Positions 9,423 to 17,709 are shown, numbered from the stretch's first letter. The stretch: DNA of 64,000 bases from Lewinella sp. IMCC34191 (GCF_003390935.1 NZ_QNQZ01000001.1:682001-746000); one strand, 5' to 3'. The notes: a model not told the origin generated them from the sequence alone. Made by a program: numbers and translations.

Positions 9423-10605
9423 CCACGAATTCCTTGAAGGTACTATCGCTGAAGAGCCGGGCAATCTGCTCCATGGCCTGGTTGCGTCCGTCTTCCTCAT
9501 CAGCGGCGGCCAGGCGACTTACCCATCCCGAACGGGCCAGATCCCGTAGCGAGACGAAGATGACATCCCGGCGGCCCTGCTCAAAAACTTCGTCCACCAG
9601 CGTCAGGTACACCAGTGAGTAGTCCTGTAATTCAGGTTGGTCGAACTGCGAGATGAGCTTGTTATTCAGGCTAAAGAACAGCACGTATAATTCGCTATCG
9701 TCCAGCTCATCAAGGTCAACGGCTTGTCGGCCCGCTAAAATATCCGCGGGATCCGGAATACGCAGCCGGTTCAGGTATTCGAGGAAGGGTAGGGCGGTGG
9801 CCTCCCCCAGGCAACCGGCGATCAATTCGAGGAGTACGGTTTGCGCGGTTCCGTTATCCGAACCCAGCCGGTAACCGAGAACGTCGCAGGCGGCCAGTAG
9901 GGCGGCGGCGAAATCCCAGGTGCGCGGGCTCGCGAATCCGTAGGCATTTGCTTCCGGGTCGCTGTGAAGAGCCGAACCGCTCAGGCGGAGAAAGCCGGCA
10001 ATCTTCACTTTCCATTCCGGAAGCCGCTGCCGGTGGGCAGCGGGTTCGATGTCCGGCAGTTGGCCCTTAGCCCAGCCTTCGGTTAGCGAGCGAATGTAGA
10101 GTGACTCCGGGATCGACCAATTCAGGTGAACGAAACGGTTGCGGAGGGGCGGCGAAAGTTCCCAGCCGCCGATCATGAGGTCGGGTGGGTTGGCGGCGGC
10201 AACGATGCGTACCCGCTCGGGTAATTCTTGAAAGCCCACCCGGCGCTCGAATACCACGCGCAGCAGGGCGGCCTGGACGGAGGGTGGCGCGGTACTCAGC
10301 TCGTCGAGGAAAAGGATTCCGTCTTCATCTTCCCCGAAGGCTTCGACCCATTCGGGGGTAGCGTAGCGAACGCGACCGTCGGTCAGCACGGGTAGACCAC
10401 TAAAATCGGTGGGGTCGTGGATGGAAGCGATCAGCGTAGTGACCCGCAGGTGCTCGCCGGCCAGCCCCTCGATAAAACTCGACTTACCCACCCCGGGCCG
10501 CCCCCAGAGCAGTACCGGTATGCCGATCGGACCCTGGGGGGAGGGGGTGGCCAGGGCAATGAGCAGGGCTTGGGCGCCGTTGGGTAGGTGGTCGGGCAGG
10601 GGCAT
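9409..10605 (-). CDS. MoxR-family AAA+ ATPase
   Basis: A 398-residue AAA+ protein. Walker A GRPGVGKS is at 35-42, Walker B ILFLDEL at 97-103, sensor-1 AAANP at 136-140, and LRNRFVH at 154-160 supplies arginines in the position of the finger. MoxR ATPases are chaperones that insert cofactors or remodel VWA-containing partners. This is the promoter-proximal gene of a minus-strand operon running MoxR, VWA-HExxH, helical-repeat protein, flavoprotein. It is divergent from the membrane protein gene at 10723, with 117 bp between them. The C-terminal ~150 residues form the usual helical lid plus an extension I cannot place. Confidence 0.88.
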   Translation of the reverse strand: MPLPDHLPNGAQALLIALATPSPQGPIGIPVLLWGRPGVGKSSFIEGLAGEHLRVTTLIASIHDPTDFSGLPVLTDGRVRYATPEWVEAFGEDEDGILFLDELSTAPPSVQAALLRVVFERRVGFQELPERVRIVAAANPPDLMIGGWELSPPLRNRFVHLNWSIPESLYIRSLTEGWAKGQLPDIEPAAHRQRLPEWKVKIAGFLRLSGSALHSDPEANAYGFASPRTWDFAAALLAACDVLGYRLGSDNGTAQTVLLELIAGCLGEATALPFLEYLNRLRIPDPADILAGRQAVDLDELDDSELYVLFFSLNNKLISQFDQPELQDYSLVYLTLVDEVFEQGRRDVIFVSLRDLARSGWVSRLAAADEEDGRNQAMEQIARLFSDSTFKEFVDVLA

Positions 10606-10698
10606 ATATTAGAGTGATTCGCTTTACGCTAGAAAGCACTGGCCCGGCCTCATTGTTCTGAAGGGAAAACGCAGGGAAGTCATTCCCGAAAAATCCCG

Positions 10699-10706
10699 TA
10701 ACTTTG
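10699..10706 (+). promoter_or_regulatory. Bacteroidota -7 element TAACTTTG
   Basis: TAACTTTG matches the Bacteroidota -7 consensus TAnnTTTG exactly and ends 16 bp before the ATG at 10723. No clear -33 TTTG is present at 18-21 bp upstream. The expected transcript start would fall within the palindrome at 10711-10724, so a protein bound there could block initiation. Confidence 0.55.
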
Positions 10707-10710
10707 CATT

Positions 10711-10724
10711 ATAAAGTTCTTTAT
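10711..10724. promoter_or_regulatory. 14-bp palindrome over the start codon, copy 1
   Basis: ATAAAGTTCTTTAT is a perfect inverted repeat (6-bp arms, 2-bp centre) whose last two bases are the first two of the ATG at 10723. A near-identical palindrome sits at exactly the same offset from the ATG at 11767. The gene between them encodes a winged-helix protein, so this is a likely operator for that regulator (inference). Confidence 0.6.
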
Positions 10725-11382
10725 GGCACGCTCCATCAATACCCCGATATCCGACCTGCGTCACATCCGTGACCTCATGGAACGCTCGCGCTACTTCATC
10801 GGCCTGAGCGGACTTTCGGGGGTAGGGGCTGGAGTAAGCGCCCTCTTCGGGGTAATGGCCATTGTAGTCTACGGTTGGGCGGCGGAAGAGCCGGTGGTCT
10901 ACGGACCGGACAAGCTGGGATTTACCTCCGCGCATCCCTGGGGTATCGCGCCGGTGCCTTACTTATTCTGCGTGGCCACGCTCGTCCTGACCGGGGCACT
11001 TGCCAGCGGCTTCTACTTTACGAATCTGCGGGTGGTTCGCATGGGTCAGGAGTTCGCGCACCCACGGACCTATAAGCTCCTGACCAACCTCGCCCTCCCA
11101 TTGGCCATTGGCGGTGTTTTCTGCCTGGCCCTGATCTACCACGGCTACGGCGGGCTGATCGGGCCGACCACGATCATCTTCTACGGACTCGCGCTGCTGA
11201 ACGGCAGTAACTTCGTGAGCGAAGAGCTCCGCTTGCTGGCCTACCTCGAGATCGGATTGGGACTCGTCGCGCTTTTCTTCACGCCCTACGGCCTATACTT
11301 CTGGGCCGTCGGCTTCGGACTATTGCACATCGTGTACGGTCTGTGGATGTACTTCAAATACGACACGAATGAACAAGGTTGA
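10723..11382 (+). CDS. Polytopic membrane protein of unknown family, first gene of a winged-helix regulator pair
   Basis: A 219-residue protein with about six hydrophobic segments (near 24-50, 75-98, 120-140, 146-163, 169-185 and 188-211) and a short soluble N-terminus (ISDLRHIRDLMERS). I do not recognise a catalytic motif. The conserved-looking DLRHIRDLMERS followed by a membrane domain is, as I recall, common in Bacteroidota next to small winged-helix regulators. Its last 14 bases overlap the start of the regulator at 11369, so the two should be translationally coupled. The start ATG is embedded in the palindrome at 10711-10724, with an exact -7 element just upstream. Confidence 0.7.
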   Translation: MARSINTPISDLRHIRDLMERSRYFIGLSGLSGVGAGVSALFGVMAIVVYGWAAEEPVVYGPDKLGFTSAHPWGIAPVPYLFCVATLVLTGALASGFYFTNLRVVRMGQEFAHPRTYKLLTNLALPLAIGGVFCLALIYHGYGGLIGPTTIIFYGLALLNGSNFVSEELRLLAYLEIGLGLVALFFTPYGLYFWAVGFGLLHIVYGLWMYFKYDTNEQG

Positions 11383-11689
11383 TGAAATGAAATCCACCGT
11401 TGCGGGGCTTAGCAAGCTTTACAGCCACCGCATGCGCCTGGGCCTGATGGGCATTCTGGTCGTAAATGACTGGGTGGACTTCGTCACGCTCCGGGAAGCG
11501 CTCAAGCTTACCGACGGGAGCCTCGCCGGGCATATCAAAGCGCTGGACAAGGCCGGACAAATCGAGACGGAGAAACGCTTCGTCGATGACAAACCCCGCA
11601 CCAGCTACCGGGCCACGGAAGCGGGGCGGCGTGCCTTCGAGCAGCACCTGGGGGAGCTGGAAGACTTTCTGAAGCTGATTCATAATTAG
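11369..11689 (+). CDS. Small winged-helix DNA-binding regulator (HTH_34/MarR-like)
   Basis: A 106-residue protein made almost only of a winged helix. Helices around LSKLYSHRMRLGLMGIL and FVTLREALKLTDGSLAGHIKALDKAGQI form the HTH, and the wing follows (ETEKRFVDDKPRTSYRATEAG). A C-terminal helix (FEQHLGELEDFLKLI) probably dimerises. This is the HTH_34 type of transcriptional regulator. It overlaps the upstream membrane-protein gene by 14 bp and is followed 77 bp later by a DUF4173 gene. A dimeric winged helix would fit the 14-bp palindromes at 10711-10724 and 11755-11768, so it likely autoregulates this locus (inference). Confidence 0.85.
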   Translation: MNKVDEMKSTVAGLSKLYSHRMRLGLMGILVVNDWVDFVTLREALKLTDGSLAGHIKALDKAGQIETEKRFVDDKPRTSYRATEAGRRAFEQHLGELEDFLKLIHN

Positions 11690-11692
11690 GTG

Positions 11693-11732
11693 GTGAATGG
11701 GTGAATGGGTGAATTAGTGAATTAGCGAATTG
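11693..11732 (+). repeat. Five tandem 8-bp units (GTGAATGG/GTGAATTA)
   Basis: Five consecutive 8-bp units lie right after the regulator stop codon: GTGAATGG twice, GTGAATTA twice, then GCGAATTG. They are non-coding and within 22 bp of the second palindrome. Such GTGAAT-type runs resemble short intergenic repeats I associate with Lewinella-like genomes, but that is recollection. Copy number may vary by slippage. Confidence 0.7.
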
Positions 11733-11754
11733 CTGTACTATTAAACTTTAAAAA

Positions 11755-11768
11755 ATAAAGTGCTTTAT
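11755..11768. promoter_or_regulatory. 14-bp palindrome over the start codon, copy 2
   Basis: ATAAAGTGCTTTAT has the same 6-bp arms as the copy at 10711-10724 and differs only in the central base. It ends on the AT of the ATG at 11767, the same offset as copy 1. The identical placement argues for one shared regulator, probably the winged-helix protein encoded between the two sites. Confidence 0.6.
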
Positions 11769-13191
11769 GAATAACCTTCGATTTCTTGTCCTGCTTGGGC
11801 TCTTTTTTGCCTACCTGTTTTTTCCGCTTGGCGTGGGGCTCAATATTTTCGCCTTCGATGCGGGGATGCTACTGGCCCTGTTTGCCACCCGTCCGGAGCT
11901 TGCGGGGCGGGCGGGCGTTCGGTGGGCGGTTTTTTTGTTGTTGGCTTCCGCGGTCTCGGTGGTGGTTGTTCACGCTCCGGCGTCCCGGCTAGTGCATCAC
12001 TTGAGTCTCCTCATATTGATGGGCTTCGTCCAGGAGCGGGAGCTTCGCTTTGTATGGTACGGTTTGTTTCTAGGCATCGTTTCGCTTTTGGCGGGTCCGA
12101 AGCGGGTGTACCACGGCTTGATCGATCGCTACGGCGGCTTCCTTTCCGCGCCTAACCGGTGGGTATGGGTCTGGCCGGCACTGACGGCGCTGGTGGTGAG
12201 CTGTCCGTTTCTCCTGCTGTACACGATTGGCAGTTCCGATTTCTTTCGGAGTTTGGGAATGGTAACGGACTGGCTGATCGGCTTACAAGGCATGAATCAG
12301 GTGCTGCTTTTCCTGGCCTTATTCGCTGTTGGAATGTCCATTACCGCTTCGCTGGTGCTCGCGGATTCCGATGTCAAGCTTACCACGGACGAAGTATCCG
12401 GTAACGAAAGACTATCCCGGACACGGATCGGTGAACGGCGATGCTCTTCAATGGTAGCCCTTCGGTTTCAGTACCGACGAGCTATCATGGTCTTTGCCAC
12501 GCTTAATGTGCTGCTGTTTGCCGTCAACCTGACGGATCTCCGGTTCATCTGGATGTCCGCCGCCGAGCTCCCCGCCACTACGCTCAGCGAGTACGTTCAT
12601 ACCGGCACCAATAGCCTCATCCTGAGTATCATCCTGGCGATGGCTCTCGTGCTGCATTTTTTTCGACGCAACCTCAATTTCTACCCGCATGCCCGCACCT
12701 TACGGGCACTGACCTACCTCTGGTTGGCCCAAAATGCCTTCCTCGCGCTCTCGGTGGGCGTGCGCAACGGGCACTACATCCACGCTTACGGTCTGGCCAT
12801 CGGCCGCGTGTACGTTGGCCTGGCGCTCTGCCTGGTGCTGGTCGGGCTGTTTTCGTTGTATCGGAAGGTGCGCCAACGTATGTCGATTTACTACCTGCTC
12901 CAGGTCAACGGAATGGCGGCCTGGCTTTTCCTGGTGGCCTTCGGGGCGGTGAACTGGTCCGGGATCATCACGCGCGTCAATCTTCGCCAACCCACGGACC
13001 GCATCGACTGGTCTTACCTGGTGGATGACCTGGACGGCACCAATCATTATATGCTCCGCGATCAGCTGAATCGGTTACCCACCAGGTATCACCGGCGTGT
13101 TCGCCTTTCCCGGGAGGCCGTATCGGATTGGCGGACCTGGAATTACGCCGATTGGCGGGAAGAAAATTTTGGCGGCGGAGCGCAGGAATAA
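11767..13191 (+). CDS. DUF4173-type polytopic membrane protein
   Basis: A 474-residue membrane protein with about ten to twelve hydrophobic segments. The central part (YVHTGTNSLILSIILAMAL, then LTYLWLAQNAFLALSVGVR and YIHAYGLAIGRVYVG) matches the DUF4173/DUF4153 pattern. The soluble C-terminus (SYLVDDLDGTNHYMLRDQL) also fits the family. Function is unknown. It starts in the second copy of the shared palindrome and follows the regulator by 77 bp, so it is probably co-regulated with the gene at 10723. It is convergent with the NmrA-like gene with only 6 bp between stops. Confidence 0.75.
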   Translation: MNNLRFLVLLGLFFAYLFFPLGVGLNIFAFDAGMLLALFATRPELAGRAGVRWAVFLLLASAVSVVVVHAPASRLVHHLSLLILMGFVQERELRFVWYGLFLGIVSLLAGPKRVYHGLIDRYGGFLSAPNRWVWVWPALTALVVSCPFLLLYTIGSSDFFRSLGMVTDWLIGLQGMNQVLLFLALFAVGMSITASLVLADSDVKLTTDEVSGNERLSRTRIGERRCSSMVALRFQYRRAIMVFATLNVLLFAVNLTDLRFIWMSAAELPATTLSEYVHTGTNSLILSIILAMALVLHFFRRNLNFYPHARTLRALTYLWLAQNAFLALSVGVRNGHYIHAYGLAIGRVYVGLALCLVLVGLFSLYRKVRQRMSIYYLLQVNGMAAWLFLVAFGAVNWSGIITRVNLRQPTDRIDWSYLVDDLDGTNHYMLRDQLNRLPTRYHRRVRLSREAVSDWRTWNYADWREENFGGGAQE

Positions 13192-13197
13192 AGCAGT

Positions 13198-14121
13198 CTA
13201 CTGGACGGGCACACCGTAATTGTCTCCCAGCACTTCCCGCACCGACTGCCAGTCCATATCCGGGTAGCGATCGTTGTCGAGGGTGGGGTGCTTTCCCCGG
13301 CCGCTCATCATGTTGCGCATGTACTGCATGCCCTGCCAGGGGGGGAACACTTCTTCGCGTTGGGGCGCCAGTAGCCGCGTAACGTCAATCATACGGGATA
13401 ACACCCCGATGCCGCCGATGCGCATGGTTTTGAACGATTTGCCGTAGGCTTCGGAAGCAGCGAGACGCAGTCCATCCGCGTCCACCACTTCTCCGGCAAT
13501 ACGCAACCAGCGGGGCGTATTCGTATCCATCGCCACCCTGGCGGTGTAGGCCGCCGTATCACGCATCGAAGTCATGTCGAGCGGCTGATCGCGATCGCCC
13601 CAGTAGATGACCCGGGAGATGGGTTTGGCGATGAGGGGTGCATCCCCCTTCAGCAGGTCGGTAAACATGCCATTCAGTACCGACGTCACCTCCAGATTCG
13701 ATTTATCAGCAATCTCCTGGAAGGTCTTTCGAAAATCCAGGTTGCGGTTCGTGCCCCGGGGCAAGCGGGTAAAATCGAGGGAAAAGTCAGAGGGTATAAA
13801 TCGCTTTACACCAGCATCTTCAGTCGCCTTCAATAAATTGGTTTGGAGATCAATTATGACCCGGCCTAGCCCGGATAACGCGGAAACTACGCAGTGGCCC
13901 CCTCGACAGGCCTCCGTAAGATCCGGTACCGATGTCAGGCTCGCTTCGCGTATTTCCACGCCTCGGGCCCGCAGGTCGGCCAGTCGGGTGGCTGCCGTTC
14001 CGGGTCGTACCAGCGCACGTACGCTCGCGCCTTTGTCCCGCAGGGCGTGTGCGATGAGCCCGCCGAGTTCACCGGTAGCGCCGGCAACGATAATGAGGGG
14101 GGTACCGGTAGCGGATTCCAT
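13198..14121 (-). CDS. NmrA-like / aromatic alcohol reductase family NAD(P)-binding protein
   Basis: A 307-residue Rossmann protein with the dinucleotide motif GATGELG at 14-20 and the downstream RFIPSDFSLDF typical of the isoflavone-reductase/NmrA branch of atypical short-chain dehydrogenases. Members bind NADP(H) and either reduce small aromatic substrates or act as redox sensors. The conserved lysine of true reductases is not obvious to me, so the catalytic status is open. It stands alone on the minus strand, divergent from rtcB with 90 bp between starts. Confidence 0.75.
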   Translation of the reverse strand: MESATGTPLIIVAGATGELGGLIAHALRDKGASVRALVRPGTAATRLADLRARGVEIREASLTSVPDLTEACRGGHCVVSALSGLGRVIIDLQTNLLKATEDAGVKRFIPSDFSLDFTRLPRGTNRNLDFRKTFQEIADKSNLEVTSVLNGMFTDLLKGDAPLIAKPISRVIYWGDRDQPLDMTSMRDTAAYTARVAMDTNTPRWLRIAGEVVDADGLRLAASEAYGKSFKTMRIGGIGVLSRMIDVTRLLAPQREEVFPPWQGMQYMRNMMSGRGKHPTLDNDRYPDMDWQSVREVLGDNYGVPVQ

Positions 14122-14211
14122 AGGAGGTCTTTAGATCATCAACAACGCTATAGGGTTAGCGGCGTTCGGCCTGCAACTTTTTTCCGCGTCCATACCGTTG
14201 GCTTTGGTACA

Positions 14212-15597
14212 ATGGAACATAAACACATCACCGGAAACGACTTGATCAAGCTGGGCTACACTCCCGGTAAATGGTTCGGCGAAGCACTCCCGCACATCAA
14301 CGCCCACGAGCTGCGCGGGAGCGACCTGACCGATTACCTCAGCGAGGTTGTTCCGCAAACGGTGGCCCCCCTGCCACTGGGCGAACGCTCTTTCCATCGC
14401 AATATCCGGGCGGAATCACCGCTCGAGGCCGAGAACGTCGAAGCTGTACTTGCCACCATGGAGGCGGTGATGACCGTACCGACGGCCGTGACGGGCGCTA
14501 TCATGCCCGATGCCTGCCCGACGGGCAGCGTAGGGCAAATCCCCGTGGGTGGGGTAGTGGCTACCCGCAATGCCATCCACCCGAATATGCACAGCGCCGA
14601 CATCTGCTGCTCCGTCATGTTGACCAGCCTCGGCATGGTCGATCCGAAGCACATACTGGACGCCGCCCAGCGGACTACCCACTTCGGCGGAGGAGGTCGG
14701 GATGACCTGTTCCCCCTACCGGACGGACTACGGAAATCCATGGCCGCGAATCGCTTCCTGAACGACCAGAAAAGCCAATCCCTGGCGCGGCACCACCTGG
14801 GCACCCAGGGGGACGGCAACCACTTTCTGTACGTCGGTCAGTCGGAAACAACCGGGGAGACCATCCTCGTGACCCATCACGGATCGCGTGGACTAGGTGC
14901 CTACCTGTATACCCAAGGCATGCGCGTGGCGGAGAACTTCCGGCGGGAGCGCTCTCCGAAGACGTCCGCCAAGAATGCCTGGATTCCCTTCGACGAAGCC
15001 TACGGACAGGACTACTGGGAGGCGCTGCAGATCGTGCGGGAATGGACCAAAACCAACCACGGTCTGCTGCACGAACGGATCGCCCGGGCGGGTGGAGTAG
15101 CGGCTACCGGCCGCTTCTGGAACGAGCACAACTTCGTCTTCCGGGACAACGACATGTTCTACCATGCGAAGGGAGCCACTCCGCTGGAAGATCGCTTCGT
15201 CCCCGATAGCACCGATGGGCTACGGCTTATCCCGCTCAATATGGCCGAGCCGATCCTGATTGTCAAAGGCGATACTACGGCTACCAACCTGGGCTTCGCT
15301 CCCCACGGCGCTGGCCGGAACACCAGTCGGGGTGCGCATAAGCGTCGCCTGGCCGGAAAGCCGGACGAGCAGATCTTCCGGGAGGAAACGGCCGGTCTGG
15401 ATGTCAGCTTCTATTCTGGGCACATCGATATTTCCGAACTGCCCTCGGCTTATAAGGATGCCGCAAGTGTACAGCGGCAGATGGCGGAATTCGGACTGGG
15501 CGAAGTTGTCGACCGGGTGCTCCCTTACGGGTGTATCATGGCCGGTGACTGGAAGAAGGATGCCCCGTGGCGCAAGAAAAGGCGCCGAAAAGGATAG
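14212..15597 (+). CDS. rtcB: RtcB-family RNA ligase
   Basis: A 461-residue protein with the RtcB active-site motifs: DICC (Asp130, Cys133) at the Mn site, GDGNHFLYVG (Asn203, His204), HHGSRGLG, HNFV, and HGAGR with His365, the expected guanylylation residue. RtcB joins 2',3'-cyclic phosphate or 3'-phosphate RNA ends to 5'-OH ends using GTP and Mn. The canonical DIGCGM reads DICCSVM here, although the metal-binding Asp and Cys keep their spacing. The ATG at 14212 is chosen because the family N-terminus begins there; an open frame continues further upstream but overlaps the divergent gene. No archease or RtcR is adjacent. A hairpin terminator follows at 15620. Confidence 0.88.
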   Translation: MEHKHITGNDLIKLGYTPGKWFGEALPHINAHELRGSDLTDYLSEVVPQTVAPLPLGERSFHRNIRAESPLEAENVEAVLATMEAVMTVPTAVTGAIMPDACPTGSVGQIPVGGVVATRNAIHPNMHSADICCSVMLTSLGMVDPKHILDAAQRTTHFGGGGRDDLFPLPDGLRKSMAANRFLNDQKSQSLARHHLGTQGDGNHFLYVGQSETTGETILVTHHGSRGLGAYLYTQGMRVAENFRRERSPKTSAKNAWIPFDEAYGQDYWEALQIVREWTKTNHGLLHERIARAGGVAATGRFWNEHNFVFRDNDMFYHAKGATPLEDRFVPDSTDGLRLIPLNMAEPILIVKGDTTATNLGFAPHGAGRNTSRGAHKRRLAGKPDEQIFREETAGLDVSFYSGHIDISELPSAYKDAASVQRQMAEFGLGEVVDRVLPYGCIMAGDWKKDAPWRKKRRRKG

Positions 15598-15619
15598 GCA
15601 GACTGCTGGTGAGTAGACG

Positions 15620-15654
15620 ATTGCCCGGCGCGAAAGCGTCGGGCAATTTTATTT
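15620..15654 (+). terminator. Rho-independent terminator after rtcB
   Basis: A 12-bp stem (ATTGCCCGGCGC paired with GCGTCGGGCAAT, one G-U) with a GAAA loop is followed by TTTTATTT. It lies 22 bp after the rtcB stop. Confidence 0.85.
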
Positions 15655-15786
15655 CCTGGCTAGGTGAGGGCACACCTTTCGCCAAAATTCTGTTACCATT
15701 GCGTGAAAATGGCCCGACCGGTCAGCGGAATCCGCCGCTCGGACGTTGCCATCGTATTTATTAGCCGCCCCAACCAACCAAGCTTC

Positions 15787-17613
15787 ATGTCTGCCACCCT
15801 CATCCGGATTTTTAGCCTGCTACTTACCTGCGCCTCCGTCGCCCAAATAAATGCCCAGCCCGACCGCTGGCAACAGCGTGTCGCTTACGAGATGGATATC
15901 GACGTCGACGCTGAAAACCACCAGTACACGGGTACGCAACGGCTGACCTATTTCAACAATTCCCCGGATACGCTGGACAAGGTGTTTTACCACCTGTACT
16001 TCAATGCTTTCCAGCCCGGTAGCCAGATGGATCTCCGCAACCTGAACCTGCCGGACGCCGACCGGCGGGTATCCGACCGCATCAGCAAGCTACACCCCGA
16101 TGAAGAAGGGTACATCAAGGTCAACAGCCTTACCCGCGAGGGGAGCGACCTGAGCTACGAAACGGTAGGTACCATCCTGGAGGTTGCCCTGGCCGAACCG
16201 ATCTACCCCGGTGACAGCGCCGTTTTTAATATGGAATGGGACGCTCAGGTGCCACTGCAGATCCGCCGCAGCGGCCGCGACAACGCCGAAGGGATCGATC
16301 TAAGCATGGCGCAGTGGTATCCCAAACTGGCCGAGTACGACTATCAGGGATGGCACGCCAACCCGTACATCGGCCGGGAATTTTACGGGGTGTGGGGCGA
16401 CTACGATGTGACCATTGACATCGACGAAGACTACATGGTGGCCGGTACCGGTTACCTGCAGGGCGAGCCCGAGGCAAGTGAGAACGGCAAGCAGCGCTAC
16501 CACTTCGTCGCGCCGACGGTACACGATTTTGTGTGGGCGGCCGACCCCGACTACGAGCACATCGCATACGACCGCGGTAACGGAACCACGCTGAACTTTT
16601 ACTTCCAACCCGGAGAAAAAATCTCGGAGAACTGGGAGAATCTGCCCCGCATCATGGACGAGGCATTCAAGTATATCGAAGCGCACTACGGGCCTTACCC
16701 GTACGAGCAGTATAGCTTCATCCAGGGAGGCGACGGTGGCATGGAGTATCCCATGGCTACGCTAATCACCGGCGAGCGGTCGATGAACGGCCTGGTCGGG
16801 GTTAGCGTCCACGAACTCATGCACACCTGGTACCAGATGCTGATGGGCACTAATGAGTCACTTTACGCCTGGATGGACGAGGGCTTCACCAGTTGGGCGA
16901 GCAGCGAAGTCACGAACCACCTGCGCGAACAGGGTCTCATCGAGGGAGATGCCAGCGATAATCCACACGCCCGCACTTACTCCAGCCTGCGTGGTTTCCG
17001 GACCACCGGCATGCAGGAGCCGCTGAGCGTACACGCCGATCACTTTGCGACCAACTCCGCGTACGGTGTGGCGAGCTACACCAACGGATCGGTTTTCCTG
17101 GAACAGCTTCGCTACATCGTCGGAGAGGAAGCCTTCGACTGCACCCTGCACCGCTACTACAACGACTGGCGATTCAAGCACCCGAACCCGAATGACTTTA
17201 TCCGGATCGCGGAGAAGTGCTCCGGACTGGAGCTGGACTGGTACCGGGAGTACTGGGTAAACGGGACCGACTATGCCGACTACGCCGTCACGGACGTAGA
17301 AGACCTGGACGAGAGCGGTACCACCCGCATCGACCTGGAACGGGTAGGCCGCATGCCCATGCCGCTGGAGCTGACGGTAACGCTAAAGGACGGTACGGAG
17401 AACTACTACTACATCGCTCCCGAGATCCTGCGGGGAGAAAAGCCGCAGCCGGAGTATGCCACGAATTGGAACGTATTGCCGGACTGGGGATGGACCAATC
17501 CGAACTACAGCTTTACCATCGACACCAACAAGCAGGATATTGAGTCCGTCGTTCTAAACGCCCGGGAGCGGATGTTTGAGGATGACGTCGAAAACAACCG
17601 TTGGGAAGATTAA
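15787..17613 (+). CDS. Secreted M1-family metallopeptidase
   Basis: A 608-residue exported peptidase. The start at 15787 gives a signal peptide (MSATLIRIFSLLLTCASVAQ, cleavage after INAQ). The gluzincin site is complete: HELMH at 342-346 and the third zinc ligand Glu365 in WMDEGF, with the upstream GGMEYPM corresponding to the GxMEN substrate loop. M1 enzymes remove N-terminal residues from peptides; this one should work in the periplasm or outside the cell. It stands alone, 189 bp after rtcB and behind a terminator. A 10-bp inverted repeat (17655-17683) follows it. Confidence 0.9.
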   Translation: MSATLIRIFSLLLTCASVAQINAQPDRWQQRVAYEMDIDVDAENHQYTGTQRLTYFNNSPDTLDKVFYHLYFNAFQPGSQMDLRNLNLPDADRRVSDRISKLHPDEEGYIKVNSLTREGSDLSYETVGTILEVALAEPIYPGDSAVFNMEWDAQVPLQIRRSGRDNAEGIDLSMAQWYPKLAEYDYQGWHANPYIGREFYGVWGDYDVTIDIDEDYMVAGTGYLQGEPEASENGKQRYHFVAPTVHDFVWAADPDYEHIAYDRGNGTTLNFYFQPGEKISENWENLPRIMDEAFKYIEAHYGPYPYEQYSFIQGGDGGMEYPMATLITGERSMNGLVGVSVHELMHTWYQMLMGTNESLYAWMDEGFTSWASSEVTNHLREQGLIEGDASDNPHARTYSSLRGFRTTGMQEPLSVHADHFATNSAYGVASYTNGSVFLEQLRYIVGEEAFDCTLHRYYNDWRFKHPNPNDFIRIAEKCSGLELDWYREYWVNGTDYADYAVTDVEDLDESGTTRIDLERVGRMPMPLELTVTLKDGTENYYYIAPEILRGEKPQPEYATNWNVLPDWGWTNPNYSFTIDTNKQDIESVVLNARERMFEDDVENNRWED

Positions 17614-17654
17614 TCGCAATAAAGTGCCTCTTTTGTTACGTTGAGGCCACGGAA

Positions 17655-17683
17655 GTTACGTCTAGGTGTATCGTAGACGTAAC
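17655..17683. repeat. Perfect 10-bp inverted repeat between the M1 peptidase and glycosyltransferase genes
   Basis: GTTACGTCTA at 17655-17664 is exactly complementary to TAGACGTAAC at 17674-17683, with a 9-base loop. No T-run follows, so it is not an ordinary terminator. A further GTTACGT lies at 17635-17641. It sits 26 bp before the glycosyltransferase ATG and could be an operator or an mRNA leader hairpin. Confidence 0.6.
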
Positions 17684-17709
17684 CATAATCCCGACACCCC
17701 TAATTACCC

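Noticed and set aside
8634..9437. 267-codon open frame on the plus strand opposite the VWA gene
   Set aside because: It lies entirely antisense to a gene with clear HExxH and MIDAS motifs, and its product is low-complexity with no family signs.
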